Shown here: positions 12,501 through 21,849 of the stretch, one piece after another
Numbering within the stretch: position 1 is the stretch's first letter
Layout: each line of letters starts with the position of its first letter
DNA from: Macrocystis pyrifera
Lineage: Eukaryota > Sar > Phaeophyceae > Laminariales > Laminariaceae
Direction: 5' to 3'
DNA: 64,000 nucleotides
Assembly (NCBI GenBank): GCA_031763025.1
Contig: JASSKH010000026.1
Span: 9,412,408 to 9,476,407, forward strand
Notes under the pieces: generated by a model
What the model was told of the DNA's origin: nothing
Database searches by the model: none
Seen by the model: only the letters and a program-made list of their open reading frames with translations
Translations under genes and position numbers: made by a program

Positions 12501-15500
12501 TTCGGTATCTGATGAATCGCCATCAGCTATTCGACTAATATGTTGTGTATTCGCCATTTGGTAGAATCGATGTCTGCTTATAATTCGGCATCTCGTGCAT
12601 TCGGTATCCAGCATGTCCAATACTTCGTGTATTCGGTACCTGCTATATTATTCGGTATCGACACTTCTTGCGGGCGAAATGGTTCCCAACCCGTGAACGT
12701 TAGGCTTCCCACCCAGTTTTCTTGCTGCTGACTTGTCTTTTTTCGCATGCATTCCTTTCCTACTGGTGGTTTACCACTCTGCCAGGAAAGGTAAGGGCCG
12801 TTCGGGTACTCATATACACATATATATATATATTATGTAGTAGAAACACGACAAGGACAAGCGTTGCGTGCTGTTCCCTAGGTGTTACCTTCATGCCTGG
12901 TACGTGCATGTATGGTGATCGCAGTAGTGGTGGAGGTCGGTGTTAGGCTTGAGGATGAAGTCAGATTAGGAACTGCCAATCCGAAGCATAATTGAGTGGC
13001 AAGCCAACCAAATAATGGCAAATAATGGCAAAGTATGCCCCCCCTGTTTAGGAGCAACAATTACGGGGAAAAAAATGAGCCGTTAGTTCTGGCGATAATG
13101 TATCCACATTACGTAGTTTGGAGGCTGAGGGTTGTGTGGGTACATATATACATAAACCGTAAACTCAAACGAGTAAATATCCGGAAAGAGGGGTATATCA
13201 TCATGTCTCAAAATAACTACGAGCGTTTGTACATTAACATTCAATGAAAACGACCCTTGCCTATCCGGAAGGAGTGGTACAGACAGCAGCGTGTTTGAGA
13301 GGGAAGGGGGGGGGGGGGGTGTACTCGATAGGAGAGATGTACTCGATCTCATGCATGGCCGTAGTCGTATGACCATAGACCCTCGCATCCCTACAATGCC
13401 GGGACGGAGCATGTCGGGTTTTCACCGACCAGGCAGACATTGCTTGCACCAAGCGCGAAGCGCCGTGAGGTGTCCGGCGAGTCGCATGAAGGGCGAGCCG
13501 CATCCTACTAAGAACCGCCTGTGAGGCGGACTTGCATATGGATGACAGCTTCAATGAGTTAGTTTAATTTCCGGTGTAGCCACTTCCAGAGACAGCAATG
13601 GGGAGCACTATGTAACTGCCTCTTGGGTGCCTTACCTTGAACACTACGTGATGCGATCAATTCCCTTGGGCAGAGTAAAGGTTCTTTACCTCGCACGAAT
13701 GATCTAACTCGACGACCAGCTGTGGGCGACCGCCAAAAAAAAAAAAAACGGTACCCTGGATGTCTAGCTCACGTAGTGAGCGGCATGTTTTACAGTGTCG
13801 TTGCCAACCGACGCCAACCCAACCCATATAGGGGGGGGGGGGGAAGGAGGGGGGGGGGGGGGGGGGAGAAGAGAAGGGGAAGAGGGGGAAAGATAAGAGA
13901 GGGATAAGCGGGAGGGGAGGAGTGGGTGGACGGGGTCGCTTACCTTTCCTTTGGTCTCATTGGCGGGCGTTCCCGATGAGAATCCGACGTTCCTACGTCG
14001 GGATAGTGTCCACCCGCCGGACCACTCTGATAAGAGATGTTCCGTTCGGTCACGGGCAGCGGAGCGGGGCCGAGGGTCGCATTGCAGACACATCGGTTAT
14101 TTGCGGGGTTTCCACGGGGGGAGGGGTCACGGGACCGGGGCTGACTGCTGCGAAATATCCAACATTCTAGGGTAGAGGGGAGGTCGCACACCTAGGACAG
14201 ATCAATATATGTATCTATCTATCTATCGATCGATCTATGTATCTATCTGTATACAGCAGATCATCTATTACGGGGGACCATAGTAAATAGGACAAAATAT
14301 TGTTAGTAAAAATAGGGATATATGTAAGTCTTTGTGTCCACCGCAGGTCCTATTTACTATGGTCCCCCGCAGTACCGTAGTAGTCCCTCGCCCACCTTCC
14401 GCTGTGACCTGTTGTGCAGGATTTGCGTAGAACAGACCCAACCCAGGAAATACGTGCTACTAACTGTAGATCATGCAGGTTATATATACGCCTCCCACCG
14501 GCAACACCAGCTAGTTCATACAGATCACACAGATCAGGAATATATCTGCCCTGAGAGGTCTAGTTCATCTACCAGTAGTACGAATGATCTATCTATCTGA
14601 TTTGTCCGAGGTGTGGAAAGTTGTCCTAGGGTCTCCCGGCTAACAACAGCAACAGCAACAGCAACACCAGCAGGTATCAGTTTCACCAGCAACACCAGCA
14701 GTATCACCAACAACAACACTGAAATCGTCAGCAACCTCTACAATACCATCACCACGGAGGCGAAGACCAACAGCACCAACATCCACCACGCACAACACCG
14801 TCACCGACAACAGCAGCGACATTCGCATTGCCAAAAACGAAGTTCGTGAGCAGCAGCGCCAGCAACACCACCAGCACCGTACTAATAGAAGGCGGAGCCA
14901 ATCGACAACGAAAACGTACCTATTGATACCACCAAATAAATAATTTAAAAAAAAAAAAAAAACGAAGCCAACAAAAACGCCAACAATCTAAAACAAAAAA
15001 CACGGGGAAACATAGTTAATAGGACCTATGGTACACATAAAAACCTATATGTTTACCTATTTTTACTAACAAAATTTGGTCCCGTTAACTATGGACCCCC
15101 GTAATAACAGGTACGACAACAATCTAAAACCAAAAACAATGACAACTACCAGGTACGACAACAACCGCACAACCACAAAACCTAACCCAAGTACGTCACC
15201 GCACCAACCCACCTTCTCTAAGGACAGGCTGCTAAAAGCATCCTGCAGCGCCAAACCGCCACCCACCCCCATTCCCGCCCCAAGTCCCACCCCCGCCCCC
15301 ACCCCCACCCCACCACCGCCATAAATTGGCCCGGAAGCCCCACCTCCCCATCCGATTCGCGGGTCAGCAACACCAGAAGCAGGGAGTGCGGGCGGGACTC
15401 CGACTGAATAGGGTGGGGGCATTGGCGGCGGAAGTATGTACTGCCCGGGGGTACCAGAAGCGGGGAGGGGCTGAGAAGGCGGTATCCCCGCGTAGTAGGG

Positions 15501-15608
15501 GGAAGGGAGCCCCGTGGGAGCTTCGGGGATGTCGTCCCACCATGCCCTAGGCGCGGGGGGGGAAGGGGCAGAGGGGTGGATCGCTGGCGGCGGGTGATGC
15601 CCTGCTGA

Positions 15609-15675
<67 letters not shown>

Positions 15676-16045
15676 ACTGCCGACGCTTCTGCTCGAGCCG
15701 CTAGCTCGTCCGCCGAGTCTAGCTGGGCGGAAATGATCTCTAGTAACGGAAACACGCGATCTCGTTCCTACGGTTTAGTGCGGGAATGGAGTGTTTTTTG
15801 TGGGGGCCGGGGTGGGGGATGGGGGGGGGTTGCAAGTTATTAATACATGTGGAAAAAGTGTGTATGTAGGGGGGGGGGGGGGGGGGGGGGCAACAACAAC
15901 GACAAAATCAGCATCACTGACTTCAACAACCAACAACAAGACAACAAGTTGGCGTTGCGTTCGTCTGCGTGTACCGGTATGCCAACATGCATGGCACAGC
16001 CTAAACCTGACTACGGCAAGGACAAGGACAAGAACAAGGACAAGG

Positions 16046-16078
<33 letters not shown>

Positions 16079-17863
16079 ACAATAAACCTAAGGGATCAGA
16101 GTCAGACAACCTTTGTTTATGGGAAAAAAAACAACTTGCAACAAGGAGTTGGATAAATATTGCAATATATGAAACCGGTTGATTGAGGTCAAGTTCGGCC
16201 CCGCCACCCACCACGCGTCTACCAACAGTACCGTTGAGCGTTAGTGGCAAGCACCGTTGCACGCCGACCATGCACGCCGACCATATGTACCTTTACACGT
16301 ATACCATCAATACCACTGAACAAATACCGGTGGGAAAAAAAAAAACATATATCACAAGTACCGTTGAACGCCCAACACAAGTACTGTTGAACGGCCATCG
16401 TAAGTACCGTTGAACAACGTCGCATCACTAGCTGCAGTGATTCCGAAGAGTTTGAGTGGGTTCATTTGGCTTGGCCATAGTTTTTGTTTGCAGTATATGA
16501 ATGGATACTACAAGCGCTAACCCGTTCAGAACTGCGTCCACAATTTGGAGGGAAAACAAATTACTAGGGGTTAATTTTGGGACTATTTTTTCAGAAATAA
16601 AAAGGACTGACCTTTTCAAGCCAATTTTTGTCGGCAGAATGAGCGTTGGCGTCGAACGACTTGTGATTCGGGATCTCCCTGACAGCCAGAAACAAAAACC
16701 GCTTGAAATACACGTACGACTGGGGCAAAAGAGAGACGACGGGCAGGGCCAAGCGGTGGGGAGAAAGGGTGTGCGGGGAGGGGACGGGGGCGGAGGGGGG
16801 GGGGGGGCGAGGAGGAGGGGGGGGGGGGGTAGGGGTAGGAGGGGGGGGGGGGCACTCAATTGATGCGTGCCTTAGTCATTTGAACATTAACCACGTATTC
16901 CTTTTGAAACGGAGCAGGGGGGGTTAATTATTTGGATCCAGCATACCGCACCAGGAGATGGTCCCAGGCATTGCGAACCACGTGAGTTAAAAGAAAGCGC
17001 CTTCTCAACCCTCTTTAGAAGTGCACCCACTGTTTTGGGTAAAAACTACTTAGAAATAGTGTGGAATCATTTTTGCAGTAGAAACGGAGCTAAAAGCCGT
17101 GAGCGTAGAAACTGCTGGTGGCGGGGGCCGCGGCAAGGCGGGCGGCCGTTTCGCTTTGCGTGACAACACACTGCTTTGCGGCCAGCGAGGTGAACGCTAC
17201 GACACAAAACTGTTGTATTGCCATTACCTTCGCTGTCTGCTTACGGCACAGCAAAACAAAGTACAGCGTAGGAAGAAGGGAAAGCACATAAACCGAAGAG
17301 GGCAGCGACGAAAAGGACTCGTAAGGACAAAAAAACGAAAAGAACGAGGACAAAAACTGGAACAAAAAGGACAAGAGCAAGTACGAGAACGAAAACAAAA
17401 ACAAAAGAACAAGAACAGCAACAAAAACAAGAACAAAAAGGAACAAAAAAAAGACAGGAACAAGAAAAACAAAAAAGGACAAGGAACAAGAAAAACAAAA
17501 AAAGAACAAAAGGGCAAGAACAAGAAAAAGAACGAAAAGGACAATCACAAAAACGCACGAGGGACAAAAAGAACAAGCAACAAGGACAAGAAACAAAAAA
17601 CAAACAAACAAAAGGACAACAACAAAAACAACAACAAAACAAATTTACGAGATCAAGAACGAAAAAAAAAAAACAAGAGCAAGGACACGAACCCGGGCGC
17701 GCTCACTCACAGTCGCGAGGTTGCCCTCCTTGTAGTACCAGTCTCCCTGCAGCAAAAGCTCCCTCGCAGAGTGGAAGTAAAAAATGAGTTTCATCCTGTT
17801 CTGTATGGCCGGCACATTGCATTGCGGCTGGAGCATCTCCCTCGTAGGGCCTCGCTTCGCCAT
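6376..17863 (-). CDS. STAMBP: AMSH/STAMBP-like K63-specific deubiquitinase (complete, 9 exons)
   Basis: AMSH proteases are endosome-associated JAMM zinc metalloproteases that cut Lys63-linked ubiquitin chains during ESCRT sorting. Nine exons join with matching phase to give 1536 nt, or 511 aa. Residues 20-87 match the N-terminal MIT-like/USP8-dimerisation helices. Residues 88-328 form a low-complexity linker rich in Ala, Pro and Gly. Residues 329-511 are the JAMM domain. Catalytic elements are intact: Glu365 in GIETCGIL, His420 and His422 in GWIHTHP, Ser430 and Asp433 in SSVD. AMSH-specific features are also kept: [15 protein letters not shown], the second zinc site Cys478/His484/His486 in CTLKGFHLH, and a VVDIR C-terminus like human ITDLR. 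The ATG at 17863 is chosen because it precedes the conserved helices in a good context. Linker length is unlike animals; the fold is standard. Confidence 0.92.
7230..7335 (+). repeat. Second G-run-associated repeat (TTTGACCATTGACCAC family)
   Basis: G-run, then TACTCATTCGTTGCTTGCC, TCATTTGACCATTGACCACG, CATCCCTTTCGAGACGGAGC and CGTTCCTACTC. Relatives at about 6590-6665, 16850-16925, 31235-31345 and, inverted, 37955-38065. Confidence 0.7.
7560..7930 (+). repeat. Poly-G-headed repeat, copy 1
   Basis: Begins with a G-run then TACTCATTATCGTGCATGGC, followed by TATCCCTACAATGCCGGGAC, AAGCGCGAAGCGCCGTGAGG, and a tail about CACTTCCAGAGACGGCAATG. Lies in the STAMBP intron between exons 8 and 9. Confidence 0.8.
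8635..8739. mobile_element. STAMBP: TA-MITE copy in STAMBP intron 8
   Basis: Starts TTACGGGGGACGATAGTAAA and ends CTCCGTAA, with TA on both flanks. It ends about 60 bp from exon 8, within the intron. Confidence 0.85.
8801..8904 (-). CDS. STAMBP: STAMBP exon 8 (SxxD, AMSH insertion)
   Basis: 104 nt, phase 0 to 2, TTGCAG acceptor and GTATGA donor. [15 protein letters not shown] followed by [13 protein letters not shown] supplies the serine and aspartate of JAMM and the AMSH-type HTHC segment. The HxHP-to-SxxD spacing across the exon 7/8 junction matches the human enzyme exactly. Confidence 0.93.
9180..9650. repeat. TACCGTACCGT degenerate array with two internal tandem duplications
   Basis: About 470 bp of TACCGTACCG/TACTGTACTG pentamer drift. 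A 32-bp unit (ACACCGTACCGTGCTATACT...) and a ~48-bp unit (CCGTTTAGGTTACCGAATGG...) each occur twice. It ends about 20 bp from the donor of STAMBP exon 7. Confidence 0.8.
9670..9774 (-). CDS. STAMBP: STAMBP exon 7 (HxHP zinc ligands)
   Basis: 35 codons, phase 0 to 0, CTAG acceptor and GTGCGG donor. [13 protein letters not shown] carries the two zinc-binding histidines and is nearly identical to human [13 protein letters not shown]. Confidence 0.93.
10402..10449 (-). CDS. STAMBP: STAMBP exon 6 (48 nt)
   Basis: Sixteen codons, [16 protein letters not shown], in phase 0 to 0. It corresponds to the strand that ends VLIPKQS in human AMSH. Confidence 0.88.
10766..10998. mobile_element. GATC-rich inverted-repeat element, copy 2 (STAMBP intron 5)
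   Basis: The left end GCGCCTCGAACAGCACC and right end CTGTCCGAGGTGTC form a short terminal inverted repeat. The internal CCTGGGTTGGGTCTATCTGT and CAGATCCTGCGC blocks match copy 1. Confidence 0.7.
11190..11425. repeat. CTCTGATCTGATTTGTTGCG tandem array
   Basis: Roughly ten imperfect units mixing CGCTCTGATCTGATTTG and TTGCGTCCTGATCTGATT. It ends about 80 bp from the donor of STAMBP exon 5, inside the intron. Confidence 0.8.
11505..11643 (-). CDS. STAMBP: STAMBP exon 5 (start of JAMM domain, catalytic Glu)
   Basis: 139 nt between a TTAAAG acceptor and a GTGAGA donor. [20 protein letters not shown] followed by [12 protein letters not shown] matches the start of the human AMSH JAMM domain, including the conserved Glu of GIETCGIL. 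Confidence 0.9.
11735..12105 (+). repeat. Three truncated heads of the poly-G-headed repeat
   Basis: Three partial units in tandem, each with GTCGTATGACCATA-like, CTACAATRCCGRGACGGA and ACCAGRCAGG blocks, then a new G-run. Only the first ~120 bp of the family is present in each, so truncation occurs at the same side. Confidence 0.75.
12230..12680. repeat. ATTCGGTATCTG / TACCAGGTAT interspersed array
   Basis: An irregular array of ATTCGGTATCTG-like units, interleaved with TACCAGGTA (12258, 12319). It lies in the STAMBP intron between exons 4 and 5. Confidence 0.65.
13300..13830 (+). repeat. Poly-G-headed repeat, longest copy
   Basis: Runs from a G-tract (about 13308) through TACTCGATAGGAGAGATGTA, the shared core, an A-run (about 13735-13748) and GGTACCCTGGATGTCTAGCT to a second G-tract at 13831. 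With 34805-35310 it defines the full length of about 530 bp. Confidence 0.8.
13944..14140 (-). CDS. STAMBP: STAMBP exon 4 (linker)
   Basis: 197 nt, phase 0 to 2, with a GTAAGC donor and a CAG acceptor. No homology is recognised (it ends RPPMRPKE). It is placed because exon 3 ends in phase 0 while exon 5 requires a phase-2 predecessor, and this open segment supplies exactly that change. Confidence 0.6.
14278..14372. mobile_element. STAMBP: TA-MITE copy in STAMBP intron 3
   Basis: Starts TTACGGGGGACCATAGTAAA and ends GGTCCCCCGCAG, flanked by TA. It lies directly beside a GATC-rich element. Confidence 0.85.
14395..14615. mobile_element. GATC-rich inverted-repeat element, copy 3 (STAMBP intron 3)
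   Basis: Inside it the blocks ACCCAACCCAGGAAATACGT, ATCATGCAG, AGATCACACAGATCAGG and the TTGTCCGAGGTGTGG terminus can be read. It abuts the MITE at 14278-14372. Confidence 0.65.
15001..15104. mobile_element. STAMBP: TA-MITE copy in STAMBP intron 3
   Basis: The left end is eroded (CACGGGGAAACATAG); the right end GGACCCCCGTAA is intact and followed by TA. It uses the GTTAATAGG/CCGTTAACTATGG sub-variant also seen at 1366 and 40753. Confidence 0.8.
15213..15737 (-). CDS. STAMBP: STAMBP exon 3 (poly-Ala and Pro/Gly-rich linker)
   Basis: 525 nt, 175 codons, phase 0 to 0, GTGGGT donor. It begins [18 protein letters not shown], runs into a poly-alanine block encoded by a GCT/GCA triplet run (about 15606-15675), then a Pro- and Gly-rich stretch, and ends [10 protein letters not shown]. 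The linker is not conserved, so coding status rests on the open frame, phase match and position. The acceptor could be shifted by a codon or so. Confidence 0.75.
16612..16719 (-). CDS. STAMBP: STAMBP exon 2 (end of MIT-like domain)
   Basis: 108 nt between a CCCCAG acceptor and a GTCAGT donor, phase 0 to 0, 36 codons. [19 protein letters not shown] matches the AMSH segment [20 protein letters not shown]. Confidence 0.85.
17711..17863 (-). CDS. STAMBP: STAMBP exon 1 (start codon, MIT-like helix)
   Basis: Residues 1-51, starting [11 protein letters not shown] and ending at a GTGAGT donor in phase 0. [20 protein letters not shown] aligns with the human AMSH segment beginning YFRSGVEII. Immediately upstream is the GGTTT array. 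Confidence 0.85.
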
Positions 17864-17884
17864 CTTGCCCCCGGGCCACTCTGC

Positions 17885-18195
17885 GTTGGTTTGGGTTTGG
17901 TTTGGGTTTGGTTTGGTTCGGTTTGGGTTTGGTTTGGTTTGGTTTGATTTGGTTTGGTTTGGGTTTGGTTTGGGTTTGGTTTGGTTTGGTTTGGTTTGGA
18001 TGGGTTTGGTTTGATTTGGGTTGATTTGATTTGGGATTGATTTGGTTTGGGTTGGGTTTGGGTTTGGGATTGGGTTTTGGTCTGGGTTTGGGTTTGGTTC
18101 GGTTCGGTTCGGTTCGGTTGGGTTTGGTTGGTTGGGTTTGGTTTTGTTTGGGTTTGGCTATGTTTGGTTTTGGTTTGGCATGGTTTGGCTTGCGT
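17885..18195. repeat. (GGTTT/GGGTTT)n pentamer-hexamer array
   Basis: About 310 bp of mixed GGTTT and GGGTTT units, strand-asymmetric (G/T on +), drifting to GGTTC in places. It begins about 20 bp upstream of the STAMBP start codon, in its probable 5' UTR or core promoter. It resembles neither TTAGGG nor TTTAGGG telomere arrays closely. Confidence 0.85.
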
Positions 18196-18419
18196 TGGAG
18201 TGGTTTGTTGAGTTTTTTTGTTTTGTTTTTTTTCGCGTGTACAGCAGCAGTACTTGTACAAGTGACACATGCGCCAATATGCTTGAAAACACGTATCAGG
18301 TAGGCAAATTTCAAACGTCACGGGACAGCTTTCGCGGAGTTTACTTGCGCGCCGCGCAATGTATATAAAACCCCTGTTCTGGCAAGTACTGGGGCAATGT
18401 ATAGTCATTCCCATTGACT

Positions 18420-18900
18420 AGAGCCAACTTCTATGAGAATCCTAGGCAGACATCGATCGACAAAACCAACATCGTCATGATATCTGAACGGAATGCGCTG
18501 GTTAAGGTCTCCGAACCAGCCTAGTGTCACATTGCTCACACCTCGGTCGGTGATATGTGGCGTTGGCTGACCAGGCGTTTGATAAAAAAACATTTTGGCG
18601 CTGGTCTATAAAAGGCAGACGACAAAAAATCTCGAGCCCTCTCCGATGGCAAAAAATAGACCATTCTTCACGTTTGACATCGATCGACAAACCCAACGAT
18701 TACGTCACGAACTCTGAATGAAGCGCGCTGGTTAGAGGCTCCGACCCACACAAGTATCACAGTTTTCACACCTCGGTCGGTGATATGTGGCGTGGGTGGG
18801 CCAGGCGTCTACTAAAAACATATATGGCAGCTGGTGTGTAGAAAACAGACGACAAAAACTCTCGATTCCTCTCCGTTGGCACAAAACAAAACTTTTTGAA
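18420..18900. repeat. Tandem duplication, two copies of about 240 bp
   Basis: Both copies contain CACACCTCGGTCGGTGATAT, GTGGCG, a GACGACAAAAA stretch, a CTCGA..CCTCTCCG block and an ATCGATCGACAAA segment in the same order. They differ by scattered substitutions. Confidence 0.7.
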
Positions 18901-19873
18901 AGTTTTGACGAAGAGCATAGGACGCCGCGGCCAACCTCTCGCCCCCTAGACCATTGATTCCAGTGATACCTCCGAGGCCATAATTTACACTCATTGGCCT
19001 TGCCCGGTACGAAGCTCGTTGACCGTGGGTGGACTACACGTCGAGATCGAAGGTCAACCGTCGCGTGACTGCCGGTGTGCGAGCTGCGAGCTGTGTCTTC
19101 CTCTAGTTTGTGTGCGGCGTGATTTCGCGTGCTTCCCGTGCTTCCCGTCAATACTGCGATTTTATTGGAAGATGGCTCCCGTCGTTCGCGCTATTTCAGC
19201 CATTTAATTGGAAGATAGTTGGCGTCAACTGCCCCGTATTATTTTACACTTGCCGAGAGGTACCAGGTATGTACCCTGGAACCAGGTATGCGGTAACGGC
19301 AAGCGTACTACAGCAGCAGTAGCTGTGACAGTTTTGGAGCCCCTCTCGTTTCGTAACTTTTTCCTGAAAACCAAGCACATCAGGCACCCTTCACGGCTGT
19401 GACAGCAGTGTTGAGTGGTGTGTGTGTGCGGAGTTGTGGCGCCCCGAGAAGCAGACCCGGTTCGGCCGAAATGACTCGTCGACAGCCAAATGATGTCCTA
19501 CTCCGGTGCCAGGTACGTACGTACGTACTGCTGTAGCAGCAGCCCATATCGCATTCGTGCAGACGTGCTTGTCGTAGCAGCAGCCCATATCGCATTCGCG
19601 CAGACGTGCTTATCGAACACTTTACTCCAGGAATACCGAATGTGCTCCCAGAGGTGTGCTTCCAAGAATGTGCACCGCCGTGGTGGAGGCGCACACACGG
19701 TGCTGGGGCGTTGGATTGATGCAGACGACCGCATGCATACAACGAAAACCTACGAGCAGCCTCCGCCCAGCATGAAGCAGATTCCCCCTTTTAGATAGGT
19801 ATCGGGGTGTTTGTTTAGGGGCGGGGGGTGCACCCCTTTTTGACATCCGCCTATGTTCAATATAACCACTATG

Positions 19874-20192
19874 TTACGGGGGACCACAGTAAATAGGACC
19901 TACGGTACACACAAAAACCTATATATTTACCTATTTTTACTATAGTATTTGGTCCTATTTGGTCCTATTTACTATGGTTCCCCGTAATAGTAAATAAGAC
20001 CAAAATATTAATATTGTTATACTCAAAATAGGTAAATATTTACCTACTTTTACTAAAATATTTGGTCCTATTTACTATGGTTCCCCGTAATAGTACGATG
20101 AGACCAAATATTAATAGTGTTTTAGTCAAAATAGGTATATATAGAGGTTTTTGTGTATACAGTAGGTCCTATTTACTATGGGTCGTCCGTAA
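19874..20192. mobile_element. Three head-to-tail copies of the TA-MITE
   Basis: Copy 1 (19874-19987) is full length. Copies 2 (to 20090) and 3 (to 20192) lack the outer part of the left terminal repeat but retain the AAATAGGTA core and the right TATTTACTATGG..CCGTAA end. Copies share junction TA dinucleotides, which suggests nested or serial insertion at the same TA site. Confidence 0.8.
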
Positions 20193-21849
20193 ATATTATT
20201 AATACCGGTAATAGTGTTGTTGGTGTACTTGCAGTTTGTTCTCGGAGAGTGTTTAAAACTTCAAAGCTGTCGTATATACAAGTCATGACGAGTCGTACTA
20301 CTGGTACGTACGAATCATACGTATGATTCAGTCTGCATAGAAGTATAGAGTACCCGCGGGTACTATGCCGTCAGGCAAGAGACAGAGCAGTACGTCAGAC
20401 AAGCCTGACAAGCCATTTGGTTACGAGTACAGCAGCAGTACCACTGGGCTGCTCTGCCGTCAACCAATGTAACACCAGCACCTTCGTACAGCACATGATA
20501 TGTATACCGTAGGTATAACGTAATCTCGTCGCATCTCGTCGTATCGTGATGGAACTGGTATACCCGTATTATACAGCCGTATGTCATACTGTACCCCCCT
20601 TTCATAAGCTCCAAGCCCTCAGAAGGACAACATGGTATCGCACCGCTGTCTGCATCTCTCCGCGGTGCCAGTACGTGTATCAAACACTCGAAGCGCACAG
20701 CAAACAGTAGTATCGATATAACTCGCGCTCTCTCACCCTCTGAGAAAGGAGGCCTTTCAACTCAGGTATATAACAGTACGTAGGTAGCAGCAGGAGTAAA
20801 AGCCGCTGTTCTGGTCGTCGTTCCGCAGCAGCTACTCAAAGCTCACAGCTGACCAGCTTCTCCACCCGCCGAAGATTTTCCTTGTCACCAACGCCAGAGT
20901 TCTCTCTCTCCAGTAGTACTGCCACTGCTACTGTGGTACCGGTTTCTAGCCGGAGTGTCGTACCAGCAGCTTTGAGAGTCCTGCAAGCTGCTATCGGACT
21001 GTCGGAAGTCGGAGGGTTTCAGGGTTTCATTTTTATTATCAGGCGTGTTAGTTCAGGGGTTGGGGGATTTTGATCCACCGACTCTGTGTCACCGGTCTTC
21101 CCCTTCGCGATTTTCTTTGATTTCCTGAGCGACAGAACTGCCGCACAGCAGTGCTAGCAGCAATGCCAGCATGTCTCTGAATGAAAAATCAGCACGGGCC
21201 CTGGGTGTGGCGGATGTACATAGGGGAAAATAACGGTAGAACACCCACACACGCACTTGTGTCCACGAGTCGTAAATGCACTTATTATTTACTCGACTTT
21301 CTACATTTATCACTTTGTACATACCAATATGTCCGGAAATATAAGGAGCGTTTAATTATGTATGTGAATAATCAAACAATCTTTACATTTCCGAACACTT
21401 CTGTGGAAAACGTTTTGTTGGAGTATGACAACGACTCTGTGTGCAGCGCCAACGATACGTATGCGTTGGCATGCTGTTCCCCAGTGTTCGCTTGCTTGCT
21501 TGCTTAGGTTGGACAATAATAGTCGTACGATGAGGTATATCATAGGTGTTGGGGCACCCTGAAACACGCAGAGATAGAACACGCCCGCGGACGAGTTTCG
21601 AGGCTGATTTTCTCGACAATCAAACAGGGGGGGGGAACAAACGCCCATCGATGCTTCTCTAAAAAATCTCGTAGTCACCATGCATTGCATTTTCGTTGTA
21701 CCTGGTATATGATGATGATATTCTCACATTATTAGCTCACTTCCCTGCAATCCTGCCTGTGGTAACAAAACAGGCTGTAACAAGATGCATCTCGACGGCA
21801 GAAGACAAACAAGTACGAAATAAAAGTGCGCACGGCAGCATCATACCAG

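Noticed and set aside
17099..17947. 282-residue Lys/Gln/Asn-rich open frame on +
   Set aside because: It is an A-rich AAC/AAG/ACA low-complexity run in STAMBP intron 1, and its end overlaps exon 1 antisense. No domain; composition explains the absence of stops.
17885..18195. Interstitial telomere track
   Set aside because: Units are GGTTT and GGGTTT with drift, not TTAGGG or TTTAGGG.
18358..18372. TATATAAAA as a TATA box
   Set aside because: It points to the + strand, where no exon follows; TA-rich strings are common in this spacer.
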